This document shows positions 37,664 through 46,965 of a DNA stretch of 64,000 nt, in pieces. The stretch covers positions 298,876 through 362,875 of the forward strand of contig VMSX01000029.1 of NCBI GenBank assembly GCA_013791905.1, written 5' to 3'. The notes under the pieces were generated by a model. The model was not told the origin of the DNA. It was given only the letters and a program-made list of their open reading frames with translations, and made no database searches. The position numbers and the translations under genes were made by a program. Positions within the stretch are counted from its first letter, which is position 1; every line of letters starts with the position of its first letter. The stretch is from Rhodocyclaceae bacterium (GTDB taxonomy: Bacteria; Pseudomonadota; Gammaproteobacteria; Burkholderiales; Rhodocyclaceae).

Positions 37664-38947
37664 ATGAACCAAGCCAAAAAAGTCGTCCTGGCCTATTCCG
37701 GCGGCCTCGATACCTCCGTCATCCTCAAGTGGCTGCAAGACACCTACCAGTGCGAAGTGGTGACTTTTACCGCCGATCTCGGTCAGGGCGAGGAACTGGA
37801 ACCGGCACGTGCCAAAGCGGTCAAGCTCGGCATCAAGCAGAAGAACATCTTCATCGACGATCTGCGTGAAGAGTTTGTGCGCGATTTTGTCTTCCCGATG
37901 TTTCGCTGCAATGCCATCTATGAAGGCGAATATCTGCTCGGCACCTCGATCGCCAGGCCGCTGATCGCCAAACGCCTGGTCGAAATCGCCAGAAAGACCG
38001 GCGCCGACGCCATTTCTCATGGCGCGACCGGCAAGGGCAACGATCAGGTGCGCTTCGAACTGGGCGCCTATGCGCTGATGCCCAACGTCAAGGTCATCGC
38101 GCCGTGGCGCGAATGGGATCTGTTGTCGCGTGAAAAACTGCTGGCCTATGCCGAGAAAAACGGCATTCCCATCGAGATGAAACACAAGAAGGGCGGTTCG
38201 CCCTATTCGATGGACGCCAACCTGCTGCACATCTCTTTCGAGGGCCGGCACCTCGAAGATCCATCCGCCGAAGCCGAAGAGTCGATGTGGCGCTGGACGG
38301 TCGCCCCGGAAAAAGCGCCGGCCAAGCCGGAGTATCTCGACCTTGAATTCGCCCATGGCGATCTGGTGGCGATCAACGGCAAGAAAATGAAAGCGCACGA
38401 GCTGCTGGCGGAGCTCAACAAGCTGGGCGGCAAGCATGGCATCGGCCGTCTCGACCTCGTCGAGAACCGTTATGTCGGCATGAAGTCGCGCGGCTGCTAC
38501 GAGACGCCGGGCGGCACCATCCTGCTCAAGGCGCACCGCGGCATCGAGTCGCTCTGTCTCGATCGCGAAGTGGCGCATCTCAAGGATGACCTGATGCCGC
38601 GCTACGCCAGCCTGATCTACAACGGCTACTGGTGGAGCCCGGAGCGCAAGGCCCTGCAGGTGCTGATCGACCACACCCAGCAGGCTGTCAATGGCTGGGT
38701 GCGCGTCAAGCTCTACAAGGGCAGTGTGTCGGTGGTGGGCCGCGATTCGAAGACCGATTCGCTGTTCGATTCGACCATTGCCACCTTCGAGGACGATGCC
38801 GGCGCCTACGACCAGAAGGATGCGGGCGGCTTCATCAAGCTCAACGCCCTGCGCATGCGCATTGCAGAAAATGCACGCCTGAAGCGCAGCGCCGGCGGGC
38901 GGGCCAAGGCGGACAGCAAGGCGAGCAGCAAGTCACGCAAGGGTTGA
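37664..38947 (+). CDS. argG: Argininosuccinate synthase
   Basis: 427 residues. The PP-loop [18 protein letters not shown] and [14 protein letters not shown] define the ATP-dependent ligase that joins citrulline and aspartate. The ATG at 37664 is chosen because homology starts at [14 protein letters not shown]. The C-terminus has a lysine/serine-rich tail ([13 protein letters not shown]) that looks like a disordered extension. Confidence 0.97.
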   Translation: MNQAKKVVLAYSGGLDTSVILKWLQDTYQCEVVTFTADLGQGEELEPARAKAVKLGIKQKNIFIDDLREEFVRDFVFPMFRCNAIYEGEYLLGTSIARPLIAKRLVEIARKTGADAISHGATGKGNDQVRFELGAYALMPNVKVIAPWREWDLLSREKLLAYAEKNGIPIEMKHKKGGSPYSMDANLLHISFEGRHLEDPSAEAEESMWRWTVAPEKAPAKPEYLDLEFAHGDLVAINGKKMKAHELLAELNKLGGKHGIGRLDLVENRYVGMKSRGCYETPGGTILLKAHRGIESLCLDREVAHLKDDLMPRYASLIYNGYWWSPERKALQVLIDHTQQAVNGWVRVKLYKGSVSVVGRDSKTDSLFDSTIATFEDDAGAYDQKDAGGFIKLNALRMRIAENARLKRSAGGRAKADSKASSKSRKG

Positions 38948-38961
38948 CGGTTCTTCCGGGC

Positions 38962-39183
38962 ATGCCAGGTACGCTGTTTGGTTTTACCGAGGCGCAGGTC
39001 GCCGAGTTCGGAGTGACCTTCGGGCTTGGCGCCTTCATCCTGTACATGTTGTTCATCATCGGCGAGTTGGCGTATCGCTCGAAGGCCGGCAAGATCGGAA
39101 CTTTCGCGCTGTTTTTCGTGCTCGCCTTCGGCATGCTGGGTTTTATCGCCAAAACGATTATCGAAAAATTGTGGGGAATTTGA
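38962..39183 (+). CDS. DUF2788 family small membrane protein
   Basis: 73 residues with two membrane helices ([22 protein letters not shown] and [17 protein letters not shown]) joined by RSKAGKIG. It matches the DUF2788 pattern of Beta- and Gammaproteobacteria; the function is unknown. It lies 14 bp after argG and 10 bp before ppnP. Confidence 0.82.
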   Translation: MPGTLFGFTEAQVAEFGVTFGLGAFILYMLFIIGELAYRSKAGKIGTFALFFVLAFGMLGFIAKTIIEKLWGI

Positions 39184-39193
39184 GGTGACACAG

Positions 39194-39508
39194 ATGGAAA
39201 ATCAATTCGACAATGTTGCCGTGATCAAGAAGGCCAATGTCTACTTTGACGGCAAGTGCGTTAGCCATACCGTGCAGTTTGCCGATGGCACGAAAAAGAG
39301 TGTCGGCGTGATCCTGCCGGCCACGCTGGTCTTCAACACCGGGGCGCCCGAGGTCATGGAAACCGTTGCCGGCGCGTGCCGCTATCGCCTCAAAGGGGCC
39401 GACTGGAAAGTCTGCGCCGCTGGCGAGTCGTTCGCCGTGCCGGGCAACTCCTCCTTCGACATCGAAGTGACGGGCGAGCCCTACCATTACGTTTGCCACT
39501 TTGCTTAA
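39194..39508 (+). CDS. ppnP: Pyrimidine/purine nucleoside phosphorylase PpnP
   Basis: 104 residues, a single cupin-like domain (family formerly DUF1255). [35 protein letters not shown] and [14 protein letters not shown] are family features. It splits nucleosides with phosphate. The start follows GAGGTGACACAG. Confidence 0.92.
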   Translation: MENQFDNVAVIKKANVYFDGKCVSHTVQFADGTKKSVGVILPATLVFNTGAPEVMETVAGACRYRLKGADWKVCAAGESFAVPGNSSFDIEVTGEPYHYVCHFA

Positions 39509-39520
39509 AAGGAAAACGCG

Positions 39521-40015
39521 ATGCCCTCATTCGACATCAGCTCCGAAGCCGATCTGGTTGCCCTGAAGAATGCGGTCGATGTAGCGGGCCGCCACATTGG
39601 CAATCGCTACGACTTCAAGGGGACCTCGGCCAAGGCCGAGCTCAACGAGAAGGACAAGCTCATCACGGTGTTTGGCGATTCCGAGTTCCAACTCAGTCAG
39701 GTCAAGGACATCCTCTTCCCGGAGATGGAAAAAAAGGAACGCGAAAGTACCAAGCGTCTCGATATTGGCGCCGTGCAGAGCGTGTCCGGCAACAAGGCCA
39801 AGCAGGAACTGAAGATCAAGACCGGAGTCGAGCAGGAGCTGGCGAAGAAGATCGTCAAACTCGTCAAGGACAGCAAGCTCAAGGTGCAGGCCACCATTCA
39901 GGGTGACGCCGTGCGCATCACCGGCGCCAAGCGCGACATGTTGCAGGATGTGATCGCCTTGGTGAAGCAGGCGATTACCGACTATCCGCTGCAGTACGGC
40001 AACTTCAGGGACTGA
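39521..40015 (+). CDS. yajQ: YajQ-family nucleotide-binding protein
   Basis: 164 residues, exact family length. MPSFDISSEADLVALKNA, NRYDFKG and KKIVKLVKDSKLKVQA are characteristic. YajQ proteins bind nucleotides, including cyclic di-GMP in some species, and act with transcription factors. AAAGGAAAA precedes the ATG. Confidence 0.94.
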   Translation: MPSFDISSEADLVALKNAVDVAGRHIGNRYDFKGTSAKAELNEKDKLITVFGDSEFQLSQVKDILFPEMEKKERESTKRLDIGAVQSVSGNKAKQELKIKTGVEQELAKKIVKLVKDSKLKVQATIQGDAVRITGAKRDMLQDVIALVKQAITDYPLQYGNFRD

Positions 40016-40023
40016 GCAGCGAC

Positions 40024-40662
40024 ATGGCGCTGGTACAGTGTTGCCTCGCCCTGATGTTGTGTGCCTGGAGTTTTGGCGTGATGGCGGCCGATATTGCCTT
40101 GGTCGGCCTGATGTCCGGCAAGGCACTGGTGGTGATCGATGGCGGCAAGCGCCAGACCCTGGCGGTGGGAGCGACGACACTCGAAGGGGTGAAATTGATG
40201 ACCATCGAATCCGGCGCGGCTGTTTTCGAGATCGACGGCAGGCCACGGCGCGTGGCACTCGGCCAGAGTGTGGTGTCCACACCCGGTGCCGAGCGGCCCG
40301 CCACAACCCTGATAGCAGACTCGCGTGGCCACTTTGTGGTACCTGGCAGCGTCAATGGCGTGCCGATGCGTTTTCTGGTGGATACCGGTGCAACCTTGGT
40401 TTCCTTGGGAGCAGCAGATGCCCGCCGGGCACGCATCGATGCATCGAAAGGCACGCCCGGCATGACCATGACTGCGAATGGTCCGGCACGTGTCTGGCGG
40501 GTCAGGCTGGAGAGCGTCAAGCTGGGCGGTATCACGCTGCGCGATGTCGAAGCCTCGGTGCATGAGCAGGACATGCCGGTGGTGCTGCTCGGCATGAGCT
40601 TTCTCAATCGAATGGAAATCCACCGCGACGGATCTGCGATGACGCTGACGCAACGCTATTGA
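40024..40662 (+). CDS. Retropepsin-like aspartic protease family protein (clan AA)
   Basis: 212 residues. A probable signal peptide (LVQCCLALMLCAWSFGVMA) is followed by a beta-rich domain, then the catalytic FLVDTGATLVSLG, a single Asp-Thr-Gly as in dimeric retropepsins, and VVLLGMSFLNRME. Periplasmic location is inferred. The substrate is unknown. Its stop codon abuts a family C element. Confidence 0.85.
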   Translation: MALVQCCLALMLCAWSFGVMAADIALVGLMSGKALVVIDGGKRQTLAVGATTLEGVKLMTIESGAAVFEIDGRPRRVALGQSVVSTPGAERPATTLIADSRGHFVVPGSVNGVPMRFLVDTGATLVSLGAADARRARIDASKGTPGMTMTANGPARVWRVRLESVKLGGITLRDVEASVHEQDMPVVLLGMSFLNRMEIHRDGSAMTLTQRY

Positions 40663-40720
40663 ATGGCCCCTCGCGCGCACTATTGTTCGCTGCCTCCTTG
40701 GGGTGGCCCGGCGGGTAGCT
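40663..40720 (+). repeat. Family C intercistronic element before the NUDIX gene
   Basis: It starts right after the stop codon with ATGGCCCCTCGCGCGCA and ends with GCTGCCTCC, TTGGGGTGGCCCGGC (one change in the loop), and GGGTAGC. Arms pair imperfectly with a G-U. Sense orientation, between two co-directional genes. Confidence 0.65.
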
Positions 40721-40724
40721 GACC

Positions 40725-41312
40725 ATGCAGCTGACAGTGGAATGGCTGCGCCACCGATGCTCCGCTGAACGACCACAGATCGTGGTGCACGAGGCGCCCG
40801 TGGCAACGGGGTCGCCGGTAGCCGCTGCGGTGCTGATACCGATCGTGAATCGGCCGAGCGGCTTGACTGTTCTGCTCACGCAACGTACCGCCCATTTGCG
40901 CGATCATGCCGGGCAGGTCTGTTTCCCAGGGGGGTGTTGCGAGCCTGTCGATGTGTCGGCGGTGGCGACGGCGCTTCGCGAGAGCCATGAAGAGGTGGGG
41001 ATTGCGCCGGACCAGGTTGAGATCCTGGCAAATTTGCCCGATTATTTCACCAGCACCGGCTACAGGATTACGCCGGTGGTCGGCCTGGTGACCCCGCCGC
41101 TCAATTTGCATCTCGACGATTTCGAGGTGGCCGAAGTGTTCGAGCCGCCGCTGGAGTTTCTCCTCGACCCGGCGAGTTACCACCAGCACGCGCTTGAGCG
41201 AGACGGTACGATTCACCAGTATTGGGCAGTGCCATGGCAGGGGCGCTTCATCTGGGGGGCGACTGCGGGCATGCTGGTCACGCTGCGCCAGTGCCTGTTT
41301 GCGCAGGATTGA
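40725..41312 (+). CDS. NUDIX hydrolase, CoA pyrophosphatase-like (NudL)
   Basis: 195 residues. The NUDIX box runs from GGCCEPVD to RESHEEVGI, and the upstream LLTQRTAHLRDHAGQVCFPG fits the CoA pyrophosphatase signature. It probably cleaves CoA or acyl-CoA pyrophosphates. It is separated from the previous gene only by the family C element. Confidence 0.88.
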   Translation: MQLTVEWLRHRCSAERPQIVVHEAPVATGSPVAAAVLIPIVNRPSGLTVLLTQRTAHLRDHAGQVCFPGGCCEPVDVSAVATALRESHEEVGIAPDQVEILANLPDYFTSTGYRITPVVGLVTPPLNLHLDDFEVAEVFEPPLEFLLDPASYHQHALERDGTIHQYWAVPWQGRFIWGATAGMLVTLRQCLFAQD

Positions 41313-41382
41313 TAGCGGCATCGCAACGGTGCGGTTGCAGGGAGTGTGATATCTTCGACCTGCCAGTTTCCCGCTATCAGCC

Positions 41383-42348
41383 ATGACCTTCCTCAGCATT
41401 ATCTGCGCTCTTGTTCTCGAGCAGCTCAAAGCGCTGCCCATACAGCGTATTGCGCTCTGGCAGGGGCGTTACGCTGACTTTCTGGAGCGTCAGTTCAACG
41501 GCGGCGAGCGGCAACATGGCACCACAGCCTGGGTGCTGGGGGTGGCATTGCCTGCGCTGGTGGTTCTGTTACTGCATGGAGCCCTGGATTCGGTTCACCC
41601 GGTGCTGGGTTTCATAGCCGCCGTGGCAGTGTTATATCTGACCATGGGATTGCGCCAGTTCAGCCATTTCTTCACCGATATCCAGATGGCTTTGCGCATG
41701 GGCGAGATCGAGCGCGCCCGTCGTTTGCTGGAAGAGTGGCGCGGCCAGAGTGCGGCACGGCTGAATTCAACAGAGATTGCACGCCTGGCGATCGAGCAGG
41801 GGATCATCGCAACGCATCGTCATGTGTTTGCGCCGTTGCTGTGGTTTGTGGTGCTCGGACCGGCAGGTGCGGTGCTTTACCGGCTTGGATTGAGCGTGAT
41901 GCAACGTTGGGCGACGTCAATCACGCCTGATGCAGACCGCTCTTTGTCTGCCAGTGCCTTTCCGCGTTTTGCCCAACAGGCTTTCCAGGTGCTCGACTGG
42001 CTGCCGGCGCGCCTGACGGCGGTGACCTTCGCCATCGTTGGCGATTTCGAGGATGCGGTGTATTGCTGGCGCACGCAGGCCAGCCAGTGGGCGCAGGCGG
42101 TCCCTGCGGAGCAGGGCGCCGATATGGCCTCCGGAATACTTTTGTCCAGCGGGGCTGGCGCGCTTGGCGTCAAACTCGGCCTGCCCTTGCCTGATGAGAC
42201 AGGCATCGACGCCCGGCCAGAACTCGGCTTGGGCGACGATGCCGATATCGAGCATCTGCAAAGTGCGGTCGGCCTGGTCTGGCGCGCTTTGGTGTTGTGT
42301 CTGTTGTTGTTGGCCTTATTGACCGTGGCAAGCTGGGTCGGGCCGTAA
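41383..42348 (+). CDS. CobD/CbiB-AmpE-like membrane protein
   Basis: 321 residues with about four or five membrane helices (VLGVALPALVVLLLHGAL, LLWFVVLGPAGAVLYRLGL). FSHFFTDIQMALRMGEIERAR and FAIVGDFEDAVYCWR match betaproteobacterial CobD/CbiB-like proteins. No other cobalamin genes are near, so an AmpE-like signalling or cell-wall role is as likely as cobinamide synthesis. Confidence 0.78.
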   Translation: MTFLSIICALVLEQLKALPIQRIALWQGRYADFLERQFNGGERQHGTTAWVLGVALPALVVLLLHGALDSVHPVLGFIAAVAVLYLTMGLRQFSHFFTDIQMALRMGEIERARRLLEEWRGQSAARLNSTEIARLAIEQGIIATHRHVFAPLLWFVVLGPAGAVLYRLGLSVMQRWATSITPDADRSLSASAFPRFAQQAFQVLDWLPARLTAVTFAIVGDFEDAVYCWRTQASQWAQAVPAEQGADMASGILLSSGAGALGVKLGLPLPDETGIDARPELGLGDDADIEHLQSAVGLVWRALVLCLLLLALLTVASWVGP

Positions 42349-42375
42349 TTCATCAAAACAAGGAGTGGAATAAAA

Positions 42376-43560
42376 ATGTCAAATAATGAAGTCGTTGTAC
42401 TGAGCGCGGTGCGCTCCGCAGTGGGGGCCTTTGGTGGCTCACTGAAGGATCTGGAACCCGCCGAACTGGGTGGCATGGTGATCAAGGAAGCGATTGCCCG
42501 CGCCGGGGTCGATGCCAAGCAGGTCAGCTTTGCCACGGTCGGCAACTGCATCCCGACGGAAGCGCGCTATGCCTACGTTGCGCGGGTCGCGACGATTCAG
42601 GGTGGCATGTCGATGGACTCCACCGTGTTCGCCGTCAACCGCCTGTGCGGTTCGGCCCAGCAGGCCATCGTCAGTTCGGCACAGGCCATCATGCTGGGCG
42701 ATGCAGAATATGCGCTGGCGGGCGGTGTCGAAGTGATGTCGCGTGGTGCTTATCTGTTGCCGGCACTGCGTTCCGGCGCGCGCATGGGCGATACCCAGGC
42801 GATCGACGCCATGGTGGCCGTCCTGACCGACCCCTTTGGCGTTGGCCACATGGGCATCACCGCGGAAAATCTGGCCACCAAGTGGGGGATCACCCGCGAA
42901 GAACAGGATGCTTTTGCTCTCGAGTCGCAGACGCGCGCCGCCAAGGCTCAGGCGGCTGGCTATTTCAAGTCGCAGATCGCCCCGATCACCCTCAAGACCC
43001 GCAAGGGCGAGGTGGTATTCGATGCCGACGAGCACCTGAAGCCAACCACCACCCTCGAGATGCTGGCCAAGATGCGCCCCGCGTTCAAGAAGGATGGCAC
43101 CGTCACCGCCGGCAATGCTTCCGGTATTAATGACGCCGCCGCCTTTCTGGTGCTGGCCGATGCTGCCAAGGCTGCGGCTGCCGGTCACAAGCCGCTGGCC
43201 CGCCTGGTGGCCTATGCCATTGCCGGCGTGCCCAACGACATCATGGGCGAAGGTCCGATTCCCTCATCCAAAACCGCGCTGCAAAAGGCCGGACTGACGC
43301 TCGACCAGATGGATGTCATCGAGTCGAACGAAGCCTTCGCTGCCCAGTCCATCACCGTCGCCAAGGGCCTCGGCCTCAATCCGGTCAAGACCAACCCGAA
43401 CGGCGGCGCCATCGCCATCGGCCACCCGGTCGGTGCTACCGGCGCGGTGATTGTCACCAAGCTGCTGCACGAGATGCTGCGGGTGAATGCCCGTTACGGC
43501 ATGGCCACCATGTGCATCGGTGGCGGCCAGGGCATCACGACGATCTGGGAAAAAATCTAA
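42376..43560 (+). CDS. Acetyl-CoA C-acyltransferase (thiolase)
   Basis: 394 residues. The catalytic triad regions are visible: NRLCGSAQQA (nucleophilic Cys about 90), AIGHPVGATGA (His) and CIGGGQG (Cys). It resembles PhaA/BktB-type biosynthetic thiolases that feed polyhydroxyalkanoate or acyl-CoA metabolism, but a beta-oxidation role is not excluded. AAGGAG precedes the ATG. Confidence 0.92.
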   Translation: MSNNEVVVLSAVRSAVGAFGGSLKDLEPAELGGMVIKEAIARAGVDAKQVSFATVGNCIPTEARYAYVARVATIQGGMSMDSTVFAVNRLCGSAQQAIVSSAQAIMLGDAEYALAGGVEVMSRGAYLLPALRSGARMGDTQAIDAMVAVLTDPFGVGHMGITAENLATKWGITREEQDAFALESQTRAAKAQAAGYFKSQIAPITLKTRKGEVVFDADEHLKPTTTLEMLAKMRPAFKKDGTVTAGNASGINDAAAFLVLADAAKAAAAGHKPLARLVAYAIAGVPNDIMGEGPIPSSKTALQKAGLTLDQMDVIESNEAFAAQSITVAKGLGLNPVKTNPNGGAIAIGHPVGATGAVIVTKLLHEMLRVNARYGMATMCIGGGQGITTIWEKI

Positions 43561-43584
43561 AAATATAGACCCGCCCCCTCCCGG

Positions 43585-43604
43585 CCTCCCCTTCGCGGGG
43601 GAGG
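43585..43604 (+). terminator. Possible terminator hairpin after the thiolase
   Basis: CCTCCCC pairs with GGGGAGG around a TTCGCG loop, 24 bp after the stop. No T-run follows, so efficiency is uncertain. The remainder of the 213-bp gap 43561-43773 is GC-rich and holds the family A copy at 43740. Confidence 0.5.
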
Positions 43605-43739
43605 TGACTGTTAGACGCGCTGCGCGCGCTTGTTACGGGGAGCCCCCGTTCATACTTGGGAGCGGATTGCGGCTGGCGCCGCGTGCCGTCCGGGCTTGGG
43701 GCGGCCCTGCGCCCGGACTGCTGTTGTATGGTGGTTTTG

Positions 43740-43765
43740 ACGCCGTCCCGCCAGCGCCGACTTTT
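43740..43765 (+). repeat. Family A repeat, intergenic
   Basis: CGCCGTCCCGCCAG followed by CGCCGACTTTTG, a consensus copy, 8 bp beyond the stop codon of the minus-strand gene at 43774. Confidence 0.88.
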
Positions 43766-43773
43766 GAAATCGC

Positions 43774-44226
43774 TCAGGGTGCGTTGGCGTAGGATTCCTT
43801 GGCTTCGCGTGCCGTGGCGGCCTCTTCTTCGGAATAGGCCTTGCCGGACCACATCATGCTGTAGGCGATTTCTTCGTTGCCGTTCTCGCACAATTCCAGC
43901 ACCTGCTGGAACAGCGGCTGGAAGGTCTTGCTGCGGTGCGATGCCTCGTGCTCTTCAAACGAGCGCCAGAAGGTGATGATGAGCGCCTCGCGGTCCTTGA
44001 GCTTGCTCTTGACTGCTTTGCCGATGGTGCTGCCTTCGTTGGATACCTGGCCACTGTTCAGGACGACCATGCCGCCGACAAAGCCGGTGTCGGAGTGATA
44101 GGTCTTGACGTTCTCGCAAAGCATGGCAACGCGCTCTTCGAGATCATCGACGGTAAATTCTGGTTTAAGGATGATGCGATTGACGGTGACAATGCCGTCG
44201 CTGTCGAAGCCGGGAATGAATGACAT
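43774..44226 (-). CDS. Unknown cytoplasmic protein
   Basis: 150 residues, no recognised motif. It opens MSFIPGFDSDGIVTVNRIILKP. A mid-region ALIITFWRSFEEHEASHRSK resembles the strand-helix arrangement of dimeric ferredoxin-like (antibiotic monooxygenase) folds, but this is weak. The end is acidic and alanine-rich. A good AAGGAG lies 7 nt before the ATG at 44226, supporting a real gene. It is divergent from the ADP-ribose pyrophosphatase gene. Confidence 0.72.
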   Translation of the reverse strand: MSFIPGFDSDGIVTVNRIILKPEFTVDDLEERVAMLCENVKTYHSDTGFVGGMVVLNSGQVSNEGSTIGKAVKSKLKDREALIITFWRSFEEHEASHRSKTFQPLFQQVLELCENGNEEIAYSMMWSGKAYSEEEAATAREAKESYANAP

Positions 44227-44312
44227 CACTATGCTCCTTTACGGTTGCGTGATGACTATGAAATGGTGGCGTTCTGTTAGAGTTCAAGCCACAACAAACT
44301 TAAGTGCACAAC

Positions 44313-44876
44313 ATGAACGAGTCCGATTTTATAGAGGAAACGCTGGCAAGCGAGCAGGTTTTCGACGGTCGGCTGCTCAAGGTGTTTGCCGACAAGGTGC
44401 GCCTGCCGGATGGGCGTGAAACGGCCCGCGAAATTATTCGGCATCCCGGTGCGGTGGTGATTATTGCCGTGCTCGACAACGGCAAACTGCTGTTCGAGCG
44501 GCAGTTCCGCTATCCGCTGCGCCGCGTGCTGCTTGAAATGCCGGCCGGCAAGGTCGATCCGGGCGAGCACATCCTCGATACCGCGCGCCGTGAGTTGCGC
44601 GAGGAAACCGGTTACAAGGCAGCGCTGTGGCGTCATCTGGGTGTCATGCACCCGTGCGTTGGCTATGCTGACGAGCGCATCGAAATCTTCTGGGCGCAGG
44701 GCCTGAGTTATGTTGGCGCAGAGCTCGATCATGACGAAATTCTCGATGTATCGGAACTGGCCATTGCCGATGCGCTGCTCGCCGTGCGTGACGGCGAAAT
44801 TACCGATGCCAAGACCATCACGGCCCTGATGTGGGCCGAGAAAACATTGTCTGGCACATGGCCTTTGCCGCTCTAA
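44313..44876 (+). CDS. NUDIX hydrolase, ADP-ribose pyrophosphatase-like
   Basis: 187 residues. The NUDIX box is GKVDPGEHILDTARRELREE plus TGY, preceded by FERQFRYPLRRVLLEMPAG, the NudF pattern. It probably hydrolyses ADP-ribose. The ATG at 44313 is preferred over a GTG three codons earlier. Confidence 0.9.
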   Translation: MNESDFIEETLASEQVFDGRLLKVFADKVRLPDGRETAREIIRHPGAVVIIAVLDNGKLLFERQFRYPLRRVLLEMPAGKVDPGEHILDTARRELREETGYKAALWRHLGVMHPCVGYADERIEIFWAQGLSYVGAELDHDEILDVSELAIADALLAVRDGEITDAKTITALMWAEKTLSGTWPLPL

Positions 44877-44974
44877 GGAGTGAACCTCAGGCCAAGCTGC
44901 CGAGGCGGTAGAATGCGCTGCATGCAGAATAGACCGTCGTCCAGCTGGCTGCGACAATTGAGGAGCAGAATTTC

Positions 44975-46216
44975 ATGAATTCCACCCCCGCGCCCCATGG
45001 GGCAGTGCCGGATGTGGATAGCGACGAGCGCACGCGGCTGCTTGCGCTCAACGTTTTTTCCGAAGTGTCGGCGGACCTGGTCGATGAAGATGATGTCGAG
45101 GAACTGCTTGGACGCTTCCTTGGCACCATGCTGCGCCTGGCCAAGGCTAGCGCAGGTGCCGTGCGCGTGCTGACGACCGATGGCAAGCATTTGCGGCTGG
45201 TGGCGGCGCGCGGCTTGCCGCACGAGGTGGTCGAACAAGAGCGTCTCGTGTCGATTGATTGTGGTCAGTGCGGTGTCGCCGTGCGCGACAATCATTGCCG
45301 TTACGAGATCGACCTGCACGCCTGTGCGCTGCGCACCAAGCATCCATATTTCGATCGTGACTGCAAGGCGATGGTGGTTGTGCCGTTGCAGCATGGCAAC
45401 AAGTTGCTGGGTGTTTACAACCTGTTTTTGTCCGAGCGCTTCGAACTGCCCGAGGAACTGGTCCTGTTGTTTCGCTCGATTGGCGAACACCTGGGCATGG
45501 CAATTGAAAACACGCGTCTCAAGCGCGAGAATCTGCGCATCACGCTGATGAACGAACGGCAGATGATGGCCGCCGAAGTGCATGATTCACTGGCGCAGGC
45601 GCTGTCCTACATGAAAATGCGCATGGCGTTGCTGGTGGATTCAATCCAAGACTGCGATGAAGAAAAAGCCGGCAAATACGCTGGCGATATCGGCCAGGCG
45701 CTCGACGATGCTTACATCCAGTTGCGTGAATTGCTGGCGCAGTTCCGCAGCCGCATGGATCCGCTGGGTCTGCAGCAGGCGCTGAAGCGGCAGGCGGACA
45801 GTTTTTTTGATCGCACCGGCATTGCGCTGGAATTCGACAATCGCGTTGTCGACCTGCGCCTGTCGGTCGATCAGGAAGCGCAGGTATTCTTCATCGTCCA
45901 GGAGGCGCTGGCCAATGTCAGACGTCACTCCAAAGCCACACAAGCCTGGCTGACCCTGGAAGGCACCTGCGATCATTACATGATCACGGTGGATGACAAT
46001 GGGCGTGGCGCCCAGGGTTTTTTCCCGATTGCCAACCGTACCGGTGATTCAGACGAACTCCCTTATGAGCGTGACCACTTTGGCTTGTCGATCATGCGTG
46101 AGCGTGCCCGTCTGGTCGGTGGCCGCGTCGAAATGGTCAACCTGCCGGAGCGCGGTTTTCGTGTGCGGCTGACTTTCCCGGCGATCAGCCCATCCAACCC
46201 CAAGGCAGCGGTATGA
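44975..46216 (+). CDS. NarX/NreB-type sensor histidine kinase with GAF domain
   Basis: 413 residues, no membrane segment. A GAF domain (about 25-175) contains a cysteine set CGQC, then Cys after 8 residues and another after 8 more. A HisKA_3 dimerisation helix follows with AAEVHDSLAQALSYMK (phospho-His) and a HATPase with QEALANVRRHSKA and DNGRGAQG. It phosphorylates the response regulator encoded next, with ATGA overlap. The cysteines could hold an iron-sulfur cluster or sense redox; that is inference. Confidence 0.9.
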   Translation: MNSTPAPHGAVPDVDSDERTRLLALNVFSEVSADLVDEDDVEELLGRFLGTMLRLAKASAGAVRVLTTDGKHLRLVAARGLPHEVVEQERLVSIDCGQCGVAVRDNHCRYEIDLHACALRTKHPYFDRDCKAMVVVPLQHGNKLLGVYNLFLSERFELPEELVLLFRSIGEHLGMAIENTRLKRENLRITLMNERQMMAAEVHDSLAQALSYMKMRMALLVDSIQDCDEEKAGKYAGDIGQALDDAYIQLRELLAQFRSRMDPLGLQQALKRQADSFFDRTGIALEFDNRVVDLRLSVDQEAQVFFIVQEALANVRRHSKATQAWLTLEGTCDHYMITVDDNGRGAQGFFPIANRTGDSDELPYERDHFGLSIMRERARLVGGRVEMVNLPERGFRVRLTFPAISPSNPKAAV

Positions 46217-46881
46217 ACGTTACAAAACCAATCCGTGTTGTGCTCGTCGATGACCATACCTTGTTTCGCAAGGGCCTTGCGGAGTTGCTTGAGCAGCGCA
46301 GTTCGATCCATATTGCCGGAATTGCCGGTAATGGCGACGAAGCGATGGAACTGCTCAAATCGATTGAAGCAGACGTCGTCATCACCGACCTCAACATGCC
46401 ACCACACGGCGGCCTGGCGCTGTTGCGAAAAATTCGCGCCGAGGGATGGAAGGTTCCGGTATTGGTATTGACCGTCAGTGACGCCAAGGATGACTTGGCT
46501 AATGCGATGAGCGCCGGGGCTCAGGGTTATCTGCTCAAGGATATGGAGCCCGACGACGTCGTGGATGCCGTGCAGCGTGCCGTGCGTGGTGAAACGGTGG
46601 TGGCGCCGGCCATGACCCTTAAGCTGGTGCACTTGCTGCAGGGCGGATCACAGCCGCCCAAGGTTGAAGCCTTGCAGCAGCTGACGGCGCGCGAGCGCGA
46701 AATTCTCGAGCACCTGTCGCGTGGTTTGTCGAACAAAGCCATCGCACGGGAACTGGATATCAGTCACGATACCGTCAAGCTGCATGTGCGTCACGTTCTG
46801 GCCAAGCTCAATCTCACTTCGCGTGTCGAGGCTGCCGTATTTGCTGTCGAACAGAAGGCCGCGCAGCAAGCAAGATCTTGA
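46213..46881 (+). CDS. NarL/LuxR-family response regulator
   Basis: 222 residues. The receiver domain has VVLVDDHTLFRKGL, the phospho-acceptor in ADVVITDLNMP, and a conserved lysine near SAGAQGYLLKD. A LuxR-type DNA-binding domain follows (LTAREREILEHLSRGLSNKAI, VKLHVRHVLAKL). It forms a pair with the overlapping histidine kinase, resembling nitrate or oxygen response systems. Targets are unknown. Confidence 0.95.
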   Translation: MNVTKPIRVVLVDDHTLFRKGLAELLEQRSSIHIAGIAGNGDEAMELLKSIEADVVITDLNMPPHGGLALLRKIRAEGWKVPVLVLTVSDAKDDLANAMSAGAQGYLLKDMEPDDVVDAVQRAVRGETVVAPAMTLKLVHLLQGGSQPPKVEALQQLTAREREILEHLSRGLSNKAIARELDISHDTVKLHVRHVLAKLNLTSRVEAAVFAVEQKAAQQARS

Positions 46882-46896
46882 TATAGGCACACTGGC

Positions 46897-46958
46897 AACG
46901 GCCCCCGATGCCTCACATGAATTGACTGCGCCTCCCTGGGGCGGCCCGGCGAAGGCAA
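46897..46958 (+). repeat. Family C intercistronic element (diverged) before truC
   Basis: ACGGCCCCCGATGCC, then GCGCCTCC, CTGGGGCGGCCCGGC (loop), and GAAGGCAAA. Arm pairing is imperfect. It lies between the response regulator and truC, sense orientation. Confidence 0.6.
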
Positions 46959-46965
46959 ACCCGCC

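Noticed and set aside
43585..43640. A tRNA or structured RNA gene after the thiolase
   Set aside because: The GC-rich stems do not form a cloverleaf and no CCA or T-loop motif is present.
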